Positions 1 to 8,181 of a stretch of DNA of 64,000 bases are shown here, in pieces. The translations under genes and the position numbers were made by a program. Position 1 is the stretch's first letter. The number at the start of each line of letters is the position of its first letter. The notes beneath the pieces are model-generated. The model was not told the origin of the DNA. It did no database searches and saw only the letters and a list, made by a program, of their open reading frames with translations. The stretch is from an uncultured Candidatus Saccharibacteria bacterium. GTDB taxonomy: Bacteria > Patescibacteriota > Saccharimonadia > Saccharimonadales > Saccharimonadaceae. The DNA is taken from contig CALHWD010000005.1 of NCBI GenBank assembly GCA_938036825.1, positions 135,320-199,319 of the forward strand, given 5' to 3'.

Positions 1-809
1 GTAATGGTGCCATTATTGGTGGGGCTCACATGGTAGCGATATACTTTGATGGGCTGGTCATCTACAAAATATTTGACCGTTGTGCCATCGTACTCGACCG
101 CCCAGGTGTGCCACTCATAGGCAAACGAGCCAGGCTGCGCACCAGCATAGTGCTCACCACTATGCGAGAATGATCGCGTCCGCCAGCCGGTCTTCCAGGT
201 GGCGTCGACACCGTGGTGATAGCATGACATATGCGTCGTCGACCACGCGTAGTTAGGCGTGTATGAGTACCACTCGATGATATCGAGCTCACCATAGGGA
301 TCATTCGCACCAGGTGTATCGTCACAATTTTGTAGCGTGTTGCCGCTCACCATCCACAGCGATGGCCGTGTCCCACGCTTGCCGTTCCAATTAAACTTTG
401 CTCGAATCTCCGCTCGAAATGGCTTAGTGCCATCAACTACTTTGTGTCGGTTCTTGACTCGCCCACTGAGGTAGCGTGTCATCTTGCCACTTGGGCATGG
501 CTGTTCGCTTGCATTAGCATCGGTGAGTGGCTCACTCAGGCTACTCGCACAGTGGCGCTGAGTTGTGATTTGTAAATGGTCGTTGCCGACGATTTTGATA
601 TTGTTTGCGCTGTAGGCTAGGTGGGTGTTTTGCAAATTATCTTTGTTTTGCTGGAGTATATCCCACGCGTTTGACACCGCCGCGCCTTTAAATTCATCAT
701 TCCACACCATGCCCCATTGATTAGCTGTTGTCTTTCCGTTGGTTAAAATAACCAATGCTAGAATACTGCCCGTCATGAGTAGCAGCGTGATTATAGCTCG
801 TTTTACCAC
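1..809 (-). CDS. Secreted glycoside hydrolase family 16-like protein, 3' end cut by window edge
   Basis: The frame stays open to base 1, so the C-terminus is missing (269 codons seen). I place the start at GTG 809 because GGGGAG lies six bases before it and it gives an N-terminal hydrophobic signal segment (residues about 5-24). The motif ELDIIE at residues 174-179 matches the GH16 catalytic signature ExDxxE, in which the two Glu are nucleophile and acid/base; Trp- and Tyr-rich strands around it fit the jelly-roll fold. Known GH16 enzymes cut beta-1,3 or beta-1,4 glucans and galactans. Export and substrate are inferred. It has its own promoter and lies downstream of the surface propeller gene. 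Confidence 0.8.
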   Translation of the reverse strand, partial: MVKRAIITLLLMTGSILALVILTNGKTTANQWGMVWNDEFKGAAVSNAWDILQQNKDNLQNTHLAYSANNIKIVGNDHLQITTQRHCASSLSEPLTDANASEQPCPSGKMTRYLSGRVKNRHKVVDGTKPFRAEIRAKFNWNGKRGTRPSLWMVSGNTLQNCDDTPGANDPYGELDIIEWYSYTPNYAWSTTHMSCYHHGVDATWKTGWRTRSFSHSGEHYAGAQPGSFAYEWHTWAVEYDGTTVKYFVDDQPIKVYRYHVSPTNNGTI

Positions 810-847
810 CCGTTTCTCCCCTATTTTATGTATAAAACTCTGGTCAT

Positions 848-875
848 ATTATAACGCTTATGCTTTTTAAATCAA
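848..875 (-). promoter_or_regulatory. Sigma-70-type promoter for the GH16 gene
   Basis: On the minus strand TTGATT (870-875) and TATAAT (848-853) are separated by 16 bases. They lie about 40 bases before the GTG start at 809. Confidence 0.65.
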
Positions 876-1021
876 GGTTTTTACATTGTAATGTTCTACT
901 CTTACAGCGCCTCTCCTTCTCTATTTCGTGCAACGGAGGCAAATTAGCCCAAATGGTTGAAAGAATGCTTCGCATACGATTGGCATCATTGTAGCGTGGC
1001 AAAATCCTCAGCTTCAAGCAA

Positions 1022-1053
1022 GAAAAAGAGAAAGGCGGTAATCGCCCTTCTCT
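1022..1053 (-). terminator. Rho-independent terminator of the propeller gene
   Basis: Arms 1027-1037 and 1043-1053 form an 11-bp stem with one G-U on the minus strand, followed by a TTTTCTT tract. It lies about 25 bases past the stop at 1079. Confidence 0.75.
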
Positions 1054-1078
1054 CTTCGCGTAAGGAAATCCTCAGCGG

Positions 1079-2350
1079 TTAGCTCTTGCGGCTCTTAACG
1101 AACCAGAAGCTTCCAGCGCCAAGACCACTAGCTGCGAGTGCAGCGACAAGCCATACACTGTCACCAGTATCGGCTAGTGTTGGTTCTTCATGCTTGGCAG
1201 GAGCAGCAGTCTCTGTCGCTGGTGTGGCAGCTGGTGCTGGTTCTGCGGCAGGTGCTGGTTCTGGTGCGGGAGCAGGCGTGGGAGTGGGAGCTGGCGATGG
1301 TGTCGGTGCAGGTGGTGTAACTGGCTTATCTTTGGCCGTTGCGGTGCGAATATTCCCACCGTTCAGTGCTGCAGCAAGCTTATCCCCAGTGGCAGACATT
1401 GCAATAGCCGTCCACGCATTTGGTCCAGTATTCTCACTCTCTGTCCAGGTGGCACCACCATCGTCTGAGGTGTAGATCGAGCCGTCGGTTACTGTTGCAG
1501 CGAGCTTGGTGCCGTCAGCTGAGCTGGCAACGGCTGTCCAGGCGCGGTCTGCAGTATCTTGCTCTTTCCAGGTCGCACCACTGTCTGTTGAGGTGTAAAC
1601 ACGACCACCATTCACGGTTGCAACAAGCTTTGCACCATCGGCTGAGCTGGCAATCGCCGACCATTTCTTCGTACCAGAACTAGTTTGCTCTTTCCAGGTT
1701 ACACCACTGTCTGTTGAGGTGTAGATCGAGCCGTCGGTTACTGTTGCGGCGAGTTTAGTGCCGTCATCCGAACTTGCGATAGACGACCAGTTTTTTGCAC
1801 CTGGGTTGGCTTGTTCCTTCCAGGTTGCACCAGAGTTTTCAGAGGTATACACCTTGCTATTGCGCCCAACGGCAGCAAGCTTTGCACCATCGGCTGAACT
1901 CGTAGCAGATACCCAGTCTCCAGCAGCTCCTGGGAGACCTCTTTGCTTCCAGGTGACACCTGCGTCATCTGAGGTGTACATATAGCCACCCCACTGGTAG
2001 AAGGCGGCAAGCTTGGTGCCGTCAGCTGAGCTGGCAACAGCTGTCCACTTCTGTGGACCAGCAAGCCCAGTTACCGTTTGCTCCTTCCACGTTACACCAC
2101 TGTCGGCCGAAGTGTAGATACTCCCTGAATTCACTGCTGCGACGAGCTTGGTACCATCATTCGAGCTGGCGAGTGTCGACCAGTTCTTTGCGCCAGAACC
2201 AGTTTGCTCTTTCCAAGCTACGTCTTGGACAGCGTGTGTGGGCTGGCCAAACAATGCTACCACAGCGGCCACTGCCACCAGGCACCCAGCCTGAGACACG
2301 CGAGTCAGTGCTCTCCATTTATTATGTTTTGCTTGCCTGAGTTCCCTCAT
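1079..2350 (-). CDS. Surface seven-repeat (propeller-like) protein with LPXTG-like sorting signal
   Basis: 423 aa from ATG 2350, which follows AAGGAGGG by seven bases; the frame extends further upstream without support. Residues about 15-40 form a signal peptide. Then come seven repeats of about 40 residues, each with WKEQ, a W.AIASS.DGTKLAA core and an Asp-box-like SxDSGxTW turn, as in sialidase/BNR beta-propellers; seven repeats suit one seven-bladed propeller. A Pro/Ala/Glu-rich stalk follows, then LADTG (about 392-396), a membrane segment and a KSRKS tail, the layout of a sortase substrate with Ala replacing Pro. No sortase gene is in the window. The gene probably encodes an anchored adhesin or glycan-binding protein; that role is inferred. 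Confidence 0.75.
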   Translation of the reverse strand: MRELRQAKHNKWRALTRVSQAGCLVAVAAVVALFGQPTHAVQDVAWKEQTGSGAKNWSTLASSNDGTKLVAAVNSGSIYTSADSGVTWKEQTVTGLAGPQKWTAVASSADGTKLAAFYQWGGYMYTSDDAGVTWKQRGLPGAAGDWVSATSSADGAKLAAVGRNSKVYTSENSGATWKEQANPGAKNWSSIASSDDGTKLAATVTDGSIYTSTDSGVTWKEQTSSGTKKWSAIASSADGAKLVATVNGGRVYTSTDSGATWKEQDTADRAWTAVASSADGTKLAATVTDGSIYTSDDGGATWTESENTGPNAWTAIAMSATGDKLAAALNGGNIRTATAKDKPVTPPAPTPSPAPTPTPAPAPEPAPAAEPAPAATPATETAAPAKHEEPTLADTGDSVWLVAALAASGLGAGSFWFVKSRKS

Positions 2351-2539
2351 GCAATAACCCTCCTTTTTTGTTGTGAAACACAACACCTTAATATAACGTT
2401 CGCATTATAGCATTATTGTGCTTATGGTAACAAGGGGTGATTGAGTAATGATCAGTCATACATCCCGCTACATATCAAAATGAGGTGGTATTTATTGATA
2501 TTATCGATGTTTTGTTGGGTGCAAATTCACCGCATTTAT

Positions 2540-3421
2540 CTACTCTGTGGTGGACACAAAAGTAGCACTCATAGAGCAGCCTACAAGCACCACCAGCCAC
2601 ATCACAAGCGAGACAACGCCTACTGCTGAGCTAGCCAACAGCGAACTCCCACCAACGACCAGAAGTAGCATAACTTGCGAGAAACCATTAAACGTCCCAT
2701 GCAGCACGGCAGCAAGCCACACGCTTCGGGTTCGCTCAACGACAAAACCAAGCACAAGCGACATCACCACACAAAATCCAATGAACAACACCGACCCCGG
2801 AAGCGCGTTCGCTGTGCCATAATTATACCCTAGGGCAATCAGCGGAATATGCCACAGCCCCCACAGCACGCCAATCGTCACATATTTCTTGCAAAATGGC
2901 CGTCCAGCAAATGCCTGCGCAAGGTAACCACGCCACATAATCTCTTCCGCCATCGCAAAGATCGCATTTACCGTTAGCCCAGCCATCAATGCACCAAAGA
3001 TACCAAGTGGCAGCATGGCAAGCGGTGTTGGTGGCATATTCATCGCGCTAGTATCAACCGATGTGCCGATGAGCTTCTCAAGGTTGTGCACCAAGTGTCC
3101 ATTAGTCGTTGCCAGGTGCCCAAAAGTATCTGGCCATAGCCAGCCAAGAACCGCAACGGAACTAATCATCAATACGGCCCAGGCCAAGAATAGTCCAGCG
3201 ACCAATGCATACTTCTTCACGGTGATGTGCTTTAATGATAACAACGCACGGAATGGTATTGGTATGCCAAGCATCAATCGACTCAGTAAGAGCGTATACA
3301 GTGGTACCGGCATATACAAAACCGCGATGTACGCCAAGCGCAATGCTAGCGCTACCGGCGGCGCGCTACTGCTTGTCGCAGCTACAACTGCCCAGTAGCC
3401 GCCTCCGGCGAGTGCCGTCAA
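2540..3421 (-). CDS. CPBP-family intramembrane metalloprotease (N-terminus disrupted)
   Basis: A polytopic membrane protein of about 290 aa with the CPBP/Rce1 signature: EE at residues 159-160 followed by R164 in EEIMWRG, and a later WH in a helix (GLWHIPL). Family members are intramembrane proteases of the CAAX-protease type; bacterial substrates are mostly unknown. The frame has no good start: TTG at 3421 lies inside the first membrane helix and lacks a Shine-Dalgarno. Upstream coding continues in this frame until a TGA, while a natural ATG with AGGTG lies at 3506 in another frame. A one-base indel in an A6 run at 3485-3490 would join them. Confidence 0.75.
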   Translation of the reverse strand: MTALAGGGYWAVVAATSSSAPPVALALRLAYIAVLYMPVPLYTLLLSRLMLGIPIPFRALLSLKHITVKKYALVAGLFLAWAVLMISSVAVLGWLWPDTFGHLATTNGHLVHNLEKLIGTSVDTSAMNMPPTPLAMLPLGIFGALMAGLTVNAIFAMAEEIMWRGYLAQAFAGRPFCKKYVTIGVLWGLWHIPLIALGYNYGTANALPGSVLFIGFCVVMSLVLGFVVERTRSVWLAAVLHGTFNGFSQVMLLLVVGGSSLLASSAVGVVSLVMWLVVLVGCSMSATFVSTTE

Positions 3422-3461
3422 GAGAAAGAGGGTGATGAGTACTTTGTTGCGATGCTCTTTT

Positions 3462-3506
3462 TTAATGAGAGAGTGAATTAGATGTTTTTTCTGTCGTGTT
3501 ACTCAT
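3462..3506 (-). other. Out-of-frame N-terminal piece of the CPBP protease
   Basis: ATG at 3506 after AGGTG opens a 14-codon frame (MSNTTEKTSNSLSH) ending at TAA 3464-3462. Omitting one A from the six at 3485-3490 would continue it directly into the protease frame, giving a plausible cytoplasmic N-terminus and a complete first membrane helix. Assembly error, natural mutation or recoding are all possible. Confidence 0.5.
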
Positions 3507-3740
3507 ATGTATACACCTAGCCTTTTGTGATTTTGTTCGTATGAGGTGATTATACCACCTTGAAGCTTTTTTCGCTATTTACTTATATAGATAATTGTCC
3601 ACCATAACTAGATTAGCTCATTTGCTTTATTCTTCTACCGTCGTTACAATGGAGCTATTAAGATGAAAAGGTTCCGAACGGTTAATTGCCTAAGGACCCT
3701 TTTTCTATTTAGTGCCGGACAGCTAACTTACTGCCTCAAG

Positions 3741-4208
3741 CTATACAACCGCTACCTCCTCCCCCATCACCTGCACCTGCCACTGACGCTCGCGGGTGGC
3801 GGCAGTGGCGTCGCCGGGGTGGAGCAGGTTGATGACCTTGATGGCGTAGTCGCTGGCTACCATGGCATGCTCTGGCATGTGGCCGGTGCCGATGGCCTGG
3901 CCCACCACGCGCAGCACCGCCGTGGTGAGTTCATCCGGCGCCTGGCGCGCTAGCTTGTGCACCGCAAAGCCCGCTTGGCGCACATCGTGCATGCGGGCCG
4001 CTCCAGCCTGCCACTGGCGGTTGACGGCAAAACCGGCGGTAATGGCCGGGTTGTGCGGGTCATTGTAGCCCGCCGTATCCATAATGTGCGCTGCCAGCCG
4101 CAAGGCATAGCGGCACAGCGCCACCTGGCTAGCGCCCTCGTACAGAGCATCGAGCGCCGCCCGGCCCGCGCTGTCGTCGTTAATTGTGATTTTTAGCCGT
4201 GTTGGCAT
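3741..4208 (-). CDS. Imm5-like putative immunity protein
   Basis: 155 aa, soluble, helical. The C-terminal half carries the pattern of the Imm5-like immunity family: an R.AGFAVHK.AR segment, then GQAIGTGHMPEHAMVASDYA, which matches the family's G.A.aTaHv..HA..A.YA.K core. Family members are found beside polymorphic toxins but also alone. It begins three bases after the stop of the unknown 417-aa gene, so the two are almost certainly cotranscribed. Its codons are clearly more GC-rich than those of that neighbour. Start ATG 4208 has only a weak GGGTAG upstream. The family assignment is from memory of the motif, not a search. Confidence 0.5.
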   Translation of the reverse strand: MPTRLKITINDDSAGRAALDALYEGASQVALCRYALRLAAHIMDTAGYNDPHNPAITAGFAVNRQWQAGAARMHDVRQAGFAVHKLARQAPDELTTAVLRVVGQAIGTGHMPEHAMVASDYAIKVINLLHPGDATAATRERQWQVQVMGEEVAVV

Positions 4209-4211
4209 AAA

Positions 4212-5465
4212 CTACCCACGAGGTGACTCAGACAGGCACCGCGTGGCATGACGAAAGCCGATCCGCCTATCGCCCTCTTTGATACCTTGGAGCAACAGCG
4301 TGACACAACCGTTGTTACCCCATAGAACATATGGAGCATATAGAGACTGCTCTGGTGCTTTGCAGTATGTTCCATAGACCTGATAGCTCGGCGGCTGCGA
4401 CTCTCCTTCGATGATCCGACTCAGCTCGGCAGTCAGGGCTTCTGCGATGGTTTGGCTGTCGTAACCATACCGCTTATAGAGATTCGGGTCTTTATCTAAC
4501 GGAGACCGATCCTGCCCTTCTGTAGCTACTGCATCAAGACTTTTCGCATGCATCTGATCGGAGTTTTGCTCAGGCTTACGCAGCGAAGGAACCGGAATCC
4601 CTCCAACTGAGAAAAGGCCAGGAATAGACACGGACAGTTCTACGCCTCTCCTTTTGCTCTCTTCGGATGACTGTTGACCGCTCCGACCTATGAGCGCAGT
4701 CGCCACCTGCGAGAGCGCCTGCTCGACCGACGGCTCAGGCTCTTTTATATCGACCCAATCTAGCTTGTGGATTTTTTGGTAGCTCATCCCTCGAAATCGA
4801 GGCTCTTGCCTACCAGCAATAACACTTGCCGTACAGGGGATGCCATCAGGGCTATAAAAAACCGCTGTACCTTTTGGAACTGTATTAAATTTTGGCCACG
4901 CATCATGGGATAGACTCCTGCGGACATGTAAGCCATATATCATTCGCCCCATATCGTGTGTTGTATCAATTTGCTGCCGCAACGGGTTATTCTCGATGCT
5001 ATCATCTTCTGTCGCTCGCCGAAAGGCTTGCTCCCACAGCTTGCGGCTGAGATTATACGGCGTTACAACAACACGTGGGTCATCCTCACGCTCTTTGAGT
5101 TTTTCATACCGATGAGCCAGGCGCAAAAGTCCTCTTGCGGCACTCGTGCCAAGCGGCGCGCAGCTTTTTAGCCCCATCTCGTGATACGGTTGGCCCGTCG
5201 CATAGCTAATGATGCGAGACGTCGATCGCAGCGCCTGAAAGAAAGACTCGCCAAATTCACGATATTCTTCCTTGTCGAATATCTCACTCTTCGCCTTCTC
5301 GACGAACGAGACTTCACCGCGCCGGTCTTGAAGTAACCCCTCTTGGAGCTTCTCTGTCGCCTCGAAAGACACGCCTTCTTTTGGGACGATAAGTCCTGTA
5401 TATTCACCTGTTAGTGAGTATGTATACGGTTCCCAGCCATTCGGGATAGATTTCTCTCCGTTCAT
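4212..5465 (-). CDS. Hypothetical protein, 417 aa, coupled to the Imm5-like gene
   Basis: I do not recognise this protein. ATG 5465 is chosen because AGGAG lies eight bases upstream; the frame could start nine codons earlier without a ribosome site. There is no signal peptide or membrane segment. The first half is rich in charged helices, the middle has a beta-rich part with KGTAVFYSPDGIPCTASVI, and a Ser/Gln/Lys linker precedes a C-terminal region with conserved-looking aromatic residues. The adjacent Imm5-like gene raises the possibility that it is a toxin or effector. That is inference from neighbourhood only. Confidence 0.6.
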   Translation of the reverse strand: MNGEKSIPNGWEPYTYSLTGEYTGLIVPKEGVSFEATEKLQEGLLQDRRGEVSFVEKAKSEIFDKEEYREFGESFFQALRSTSRIISYATGQPYHEMGLKSCAPLGTSAARGLLRLAHRYEKLKEREDDPRVVVTPYNLSRKLWEQAFRRATEDDSIENNPLRQQIDTTHDMGRMIYGLHVRRSLSHDAWPKFNTVPKGTAVFYSPDGIPCTASVIAGRQEPRFRGMSYQKIHKLDWVDIKEPEPSVEQALSQVATALIGRSGQQSSEESKRRGVELSVSIPGLFSVGGIPVPSLRKPEQNSDQMHAKSLDAVATEGQDRSPLDKDPNLYKRYGYDSQTIAEALTAELSRIIEGESQPPSYQVYGTYCKAPEQSLYAPYVLWGNNGCVTLLLQGIKEGDRRIGFRHATRCLSESPRG

Positions 5466-5798
5466 TGGTCGCTCCTTCTGTGTATAGTTCAATTACCGTT
5501 TTGTGTTTATTATATTGTGATATTATCGTTTCGGCAAGGGTGCTCGGATCTTAATCTCGGAGCTGTGGAGTGCCTCTTGCGATATATATTTTTGACGCAT
5601 TGGGTTGCTGTGATGAGTGATGATATTTCAAAAACTTAGGCAGCGAGTTGTTGCCATTTCTTGTACGTCGCATACTGTTATACATCAGCATTCTGAAGGG
5701 GATATGGTAGAGGGTAATCAGCACTATAGTTATCATTGTCCAAGACTGTGATAATTTTGCCGTTTTCTACCACAGATCTCTATCCTTTTATTATAAAT
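5466..5798. other. Intergenic region without a supported gene
   Basis: AT-rich spacer of about 330 bases upstream of the 417-aa gene and downstream of the membrane protein. A short minus-strand frame at 5551-5736 lacks a ribosome site and protein-like composition. I see no convincing RNA or repeat here. Confidence 0.5.
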
Positions 5799-6566
5799 TT
5801 ACTGAATCGCTTCTTGAATCGGTTGAAAGACCAGCTTGTTTTGTGAAGAATCAATATACATATACTTTTTCCCTATTCTGCCTTCAACAATTTCTTTTGC
5901 AATAACCACTCCATCATAATCCCGGATAACCGCATATCTATGATTGTCTACGACAAAGGCCCTTGTTGGCCTAATTGTTTCACTCATATAATACCCCGCT
6001 ATATATGCCAACGAAAATACTATCATAGTTACAAAAAAGAGCCCGTTATATGCTTTGACAATCTTAAGCTTCTCAAAGCCACTCGGCTCAGAAGACTTAC
6101 GCTCACTTTCGTCGAACGCTCTAAGGCTTTCCGTTAGCATTTTTTTGAATGGACGACGAAAGCGAAAATGGAATAGTATCCATAAAATACCTGCTATAGG
6201 CATAGTTAAAGCCACAAGCATCGATCGCATAAGATTTGCCTCTCCAGTGGAGACAAACGACCAAAATGACAGTATGGCAAAAACTATAACAAATTCAAAT
6301 ACCCTCTCATAAACAAACCTTCCCATTTCAGTCTTGATCTTCTTTGGTATGTCAATAAATAATCCAAGTAGAGGATTCAAACACACACCTAATGATATTA
6401 ACACCATGAAGCTAACAATTAGGCTTGGTATTGTTACACGAGCTGCCTGCCAAGATATACCAAATGACCTCAGATAGCTTACCTCGAATATATAGGCTAC
6501 GAAATATGTTGCTACAGTTAGAAGAAACGTCGTCCCTACTTTCTCGATGATCTCCCTATAATTCAT
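5799..6566 (-). CDS. Multi-pass membrane protein of unknown function
   Basis: 255 aa with five or six hydrophobic segments (about residues 10-30, 42-66, 88-105, 117-133, 172-190) and a hydrophilic C-terminal domain of about 60 residues with beta-strand character (VVDNHRYAVIRDYDGVVIAKE). No family is recognised. It is noticeably AT-richer than its neighbours, which may mark recent acquisition. ATG 6566 follows a TATAAA by three bases, so the leader would be extremely short; no Shine-Dalgarno is seen. It begins 20 bases before the glyS stop boundary and may have its own transcript. Confidence 0.65.
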   Translation of the reverse strand: MNYREIIEKVGTTFLLTVATYFVAYIFEVSYLRSFGISWQAARVTIPSLIVSFMVLISLGVCLNPLLGLFIDIPKKIKTEMGRFVYERVFEFVIVFAILSFWSFVSTGEANLMRSMLVALTMPIAGILWILFHFRFRRPFKKMLTESLRAFDESERKSSEPSGFEKLKIVKAYNGLFFVTMIVFSLAYIAGYYMSETIRPTRAFVVDNHRYAVIRDYDGVVIAKEIVEGRIGKKYMYIDSSQNKLVFQPIQEAIQ

Positions 6567-6586
6567 AGTTTTATATCAAAAAGCAG

Positions 6587-7954
6587 TTAACTATTTTGAA
6601 CTAACTCATTTGCAGCCACCCGCCGCTGCTCCGTCGTATCCCGCTCGCGCACGGTGACGGTGCCGTCCTCCAGCGTCTGGAAGTCGATGACTACGCAGTA
6701 CGGGGTGCCGATTTCGTCTTGGCGGCGGTAGCGTTTGCCGATGTTGCCGTTGTCATCCCACATTACCCGGCCAGGGTTTGCTTTAGCGAGGCTCGCGTAG
6801 ACTTCGCGGGCTTTTTCTACCAATTCTGGCTTATTTTTGAGTAGCGGTGAAACGGCAAATTTGACTGGCACCAAATACTCTGGCAACGCCAAGTACACCC
6901 GCTTTTCACCATTTTGCTCGTCCTCGCGGTAGCTACTGGCCAGCACTGCCATCAGCGCCCGCTCCACACCAAAGCTCGGCTCAATGACGTGCGGCACAAA
7001 TTTTGTGTTCGTTCCCTTGATGGTATATTCCATGCTCTTGCCACTAGCGCGCTGGATGTTCATTAGGTCAAAATCGGTCCGGTAGGCAATGCCCATCAGC
7101 TCTTCGCGGCCGATCGGATAGTCGTATTCGATGTCGATCGTCTTTTTGCTGTAATGTGCTCGATCCTCTGCCGGCACATCGAGCTCGTGAATGTGCTCTT
7201 GTTTAAGGCCTAGTTCTGCCAAGAACGCATGCGTGCTGGCGAGCAGCTCATCAAACGCCTCTTGCCAATGCTCAGGGTCGACAAAATATTCAATCTCCAT
7301 CTGCTCAAACTCCCGAGAGCGGAAGACGAAGTCGCGCGGTGCAATCTCATTACGAAAGGCCTTGCCCTGCTGAGCGATACCAAACGGTAAATTAGGATAA
7401 AAACTATCGACGACGTTTTTGAAATTAGTGAAGATGCCTTGAGCGGTTTCCGGACGGAGATAAGAGATACTGTCCTCACTCTCAGTCGCACCGACGTGTG
7501 TTTTGAACATCATATTAAACGTCCGCGACTTACTCAGCGGATTACCATCCGGGCTTTTGATGCCTTGTTCGGCAATCGCCGCGTCCATCTGCTCCATGGT
7601 CATGCCGTCTGCATCAACACCATTATCTTTGAGAATATGATCGGTGCGGTAGCGGCGGTGATTGACCGTGTCTTCGCACAGCGGATCGACGAACGTATCC
7701 ACATGCCCACTCGCTTTCCACACCTTCTGATTCATCAAAATTGCTGCATCCACGCCGTACATGTCGTCACGCTCGTCGACGAATCTGCGCCACCACAGGT
7801 TCATAATATTGCGTTTGAGCGCCACGCCTAGCGGGCCATAATCCCATGTGCCACTCAGGCCGCCGTACACGTCCGACCCCTGATAAATAAAGCCGCGGCG
7901 CTTGCACAGGCTAATAATTGCTTCCATCGTTACATTACTCGTTGTGCTACTCAC
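6587..7954 (-). CDS. glyS: Glycyl-tRNA synthetase, single-chain class II
   Basis: Charges tRNA-Gly in the cytoplasm. The 455-aa length matches the homodimeric (alpha2) bacterial/archaeal type, not the alpha2beta2 enzyme. Visible marks are the N-terminal KRRGFIYQGSDVYGG and GTWDYGPLG, motif 2 around RNEIAPRDFVFRSREFEQME, and GIAYRTDFDL with the C-terminal anticodon-binding domain. GTG 7954 is chosen because GAAAGGA precedes it; the frame continues further up without support. A 7-bp hairpin lies directly before the ribosome site, a TATAAT lies at 8012-8017, and one copy of the repeated RNA lies further upstream. Confidence 0.93.
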   Translation of the reverse strand: MSSTTSNVTMEAIISLCKRRGFIYQGSDVYGGLSGTWDYGPLGVALKRNIMNLWWRRFVDERDDMYGVDAAILMNQKVWKASGHVDTFVDPLCEDTVNHRRYRTDHILKDNGVDADGMTMEQMDAAIAEQGIKSPDGNPLSKSRTFNMMFKTHVGATESEDSISYLRPETAQGIFTNFKNVVDSFYPNLPFGIAQQGKAFRNEIAPRDFVFRSREFEQMEIEYFVDPEHWQEAFDELLASTHAFLAELGLKQEHIHELDVPAEDRAHYSKKTIDIEYDYPIGREELMGIAYRTDFDLMNIQRASGKSMEYTIKGTNTKFVPHVIEPSFGVERALMAVLASSYREDEQNGEKRVYLALPEYLVPVKFAVSPLLKNKPELVEKAREVYASLAKANPGRVMWDDNGNIGKRYRRQDEIGTPYCVVIDFQTLEDGTVTVRERDTTEQRRVAANELVQNS

Positions 7955-7967
7955 ACGCGTCCTTTCT

Positions 7968-7984
7968 CCGCGTTGGCAACGCGG
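7968..7984 (-). promoter_or_regulatory. Hairpin next to the glyS ribosome-binding site
   Basis: CCGCGTT and AACGCGG pair with a three-base loop, ending two bases before the GAAAGGA ribosome site of glyS. It could tune translation or protect the mRNA end; no T-run follows, so it is not a terminator. Confidence 0.45.
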
Positions 7985-8011
7985 CAGCTTCATGATTGGT
8001 TCTTTGCTATT

Positions 8012-8017
8012 ATTATA
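8012..8017 (-). promoter_or_regulatory. Extended -10 element for glyS
   Basis: TGCTATAAT on the minus strand, about 60 bases before the start; no clear -35. Its place between the repeated RNA and glyS suggests glyS is transcribed separately from that RNA. Confidence 0.5.
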
Positions 8018-8061
8018 GCATTTCTTGAGGTGGGTACGTCCTTCATCGGGTGGATGATAAA

Positions 8062-8179
8062 GCAGCACAGTATACACACCAAACCGAAGATGTTCCGGCC
8101 AGAATATATACAGAGCTTATCCGTTTGCTTAGTCACTGACCTCCAGATATTTTCTTGTTCGGCATGTATACTGTACTGC
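8062..8179 (-). ncRNA. Repeated structured RNA, copy A
   Basis: 118 nt. Outer helix P1 pairs 8157-8179 with 8062-8084 over 23 bp; all four non-Watson-Crick pairs are G-U on the minus strand. Inside is the core shared with copies B and C: AAGAAAATATCTGGAGG near the 5' side, an inner helix GGTCAG/CTGGCC with one G-U, an apical segment with ACGG..AAGC, and CCGGAACATCTTCGG on the 3' side. P1 begins two bases after the recO stop. Function unknown. Confidence 0.75.
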
Positions 8180-8181
8180 AG

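Noticed and set aside
1079..2350. CRISPR-like or tandem DNA repeat
   Set aside because: The repeats are diverged, in frame, and encode the 40-residue propeller units.
5551..5736. 61-aa minus-strand frame
   Set aside because: No ribosome site, no domain-like pattern, AT-rich spacer.
8062..8179. T-box riboswitch upstream of glyS
   Set aside because: The AGGGTGGNACC antiterminator box and specifier architecture are absent, the same RNA lies next to frr, and a -10 box separates it from glyS.
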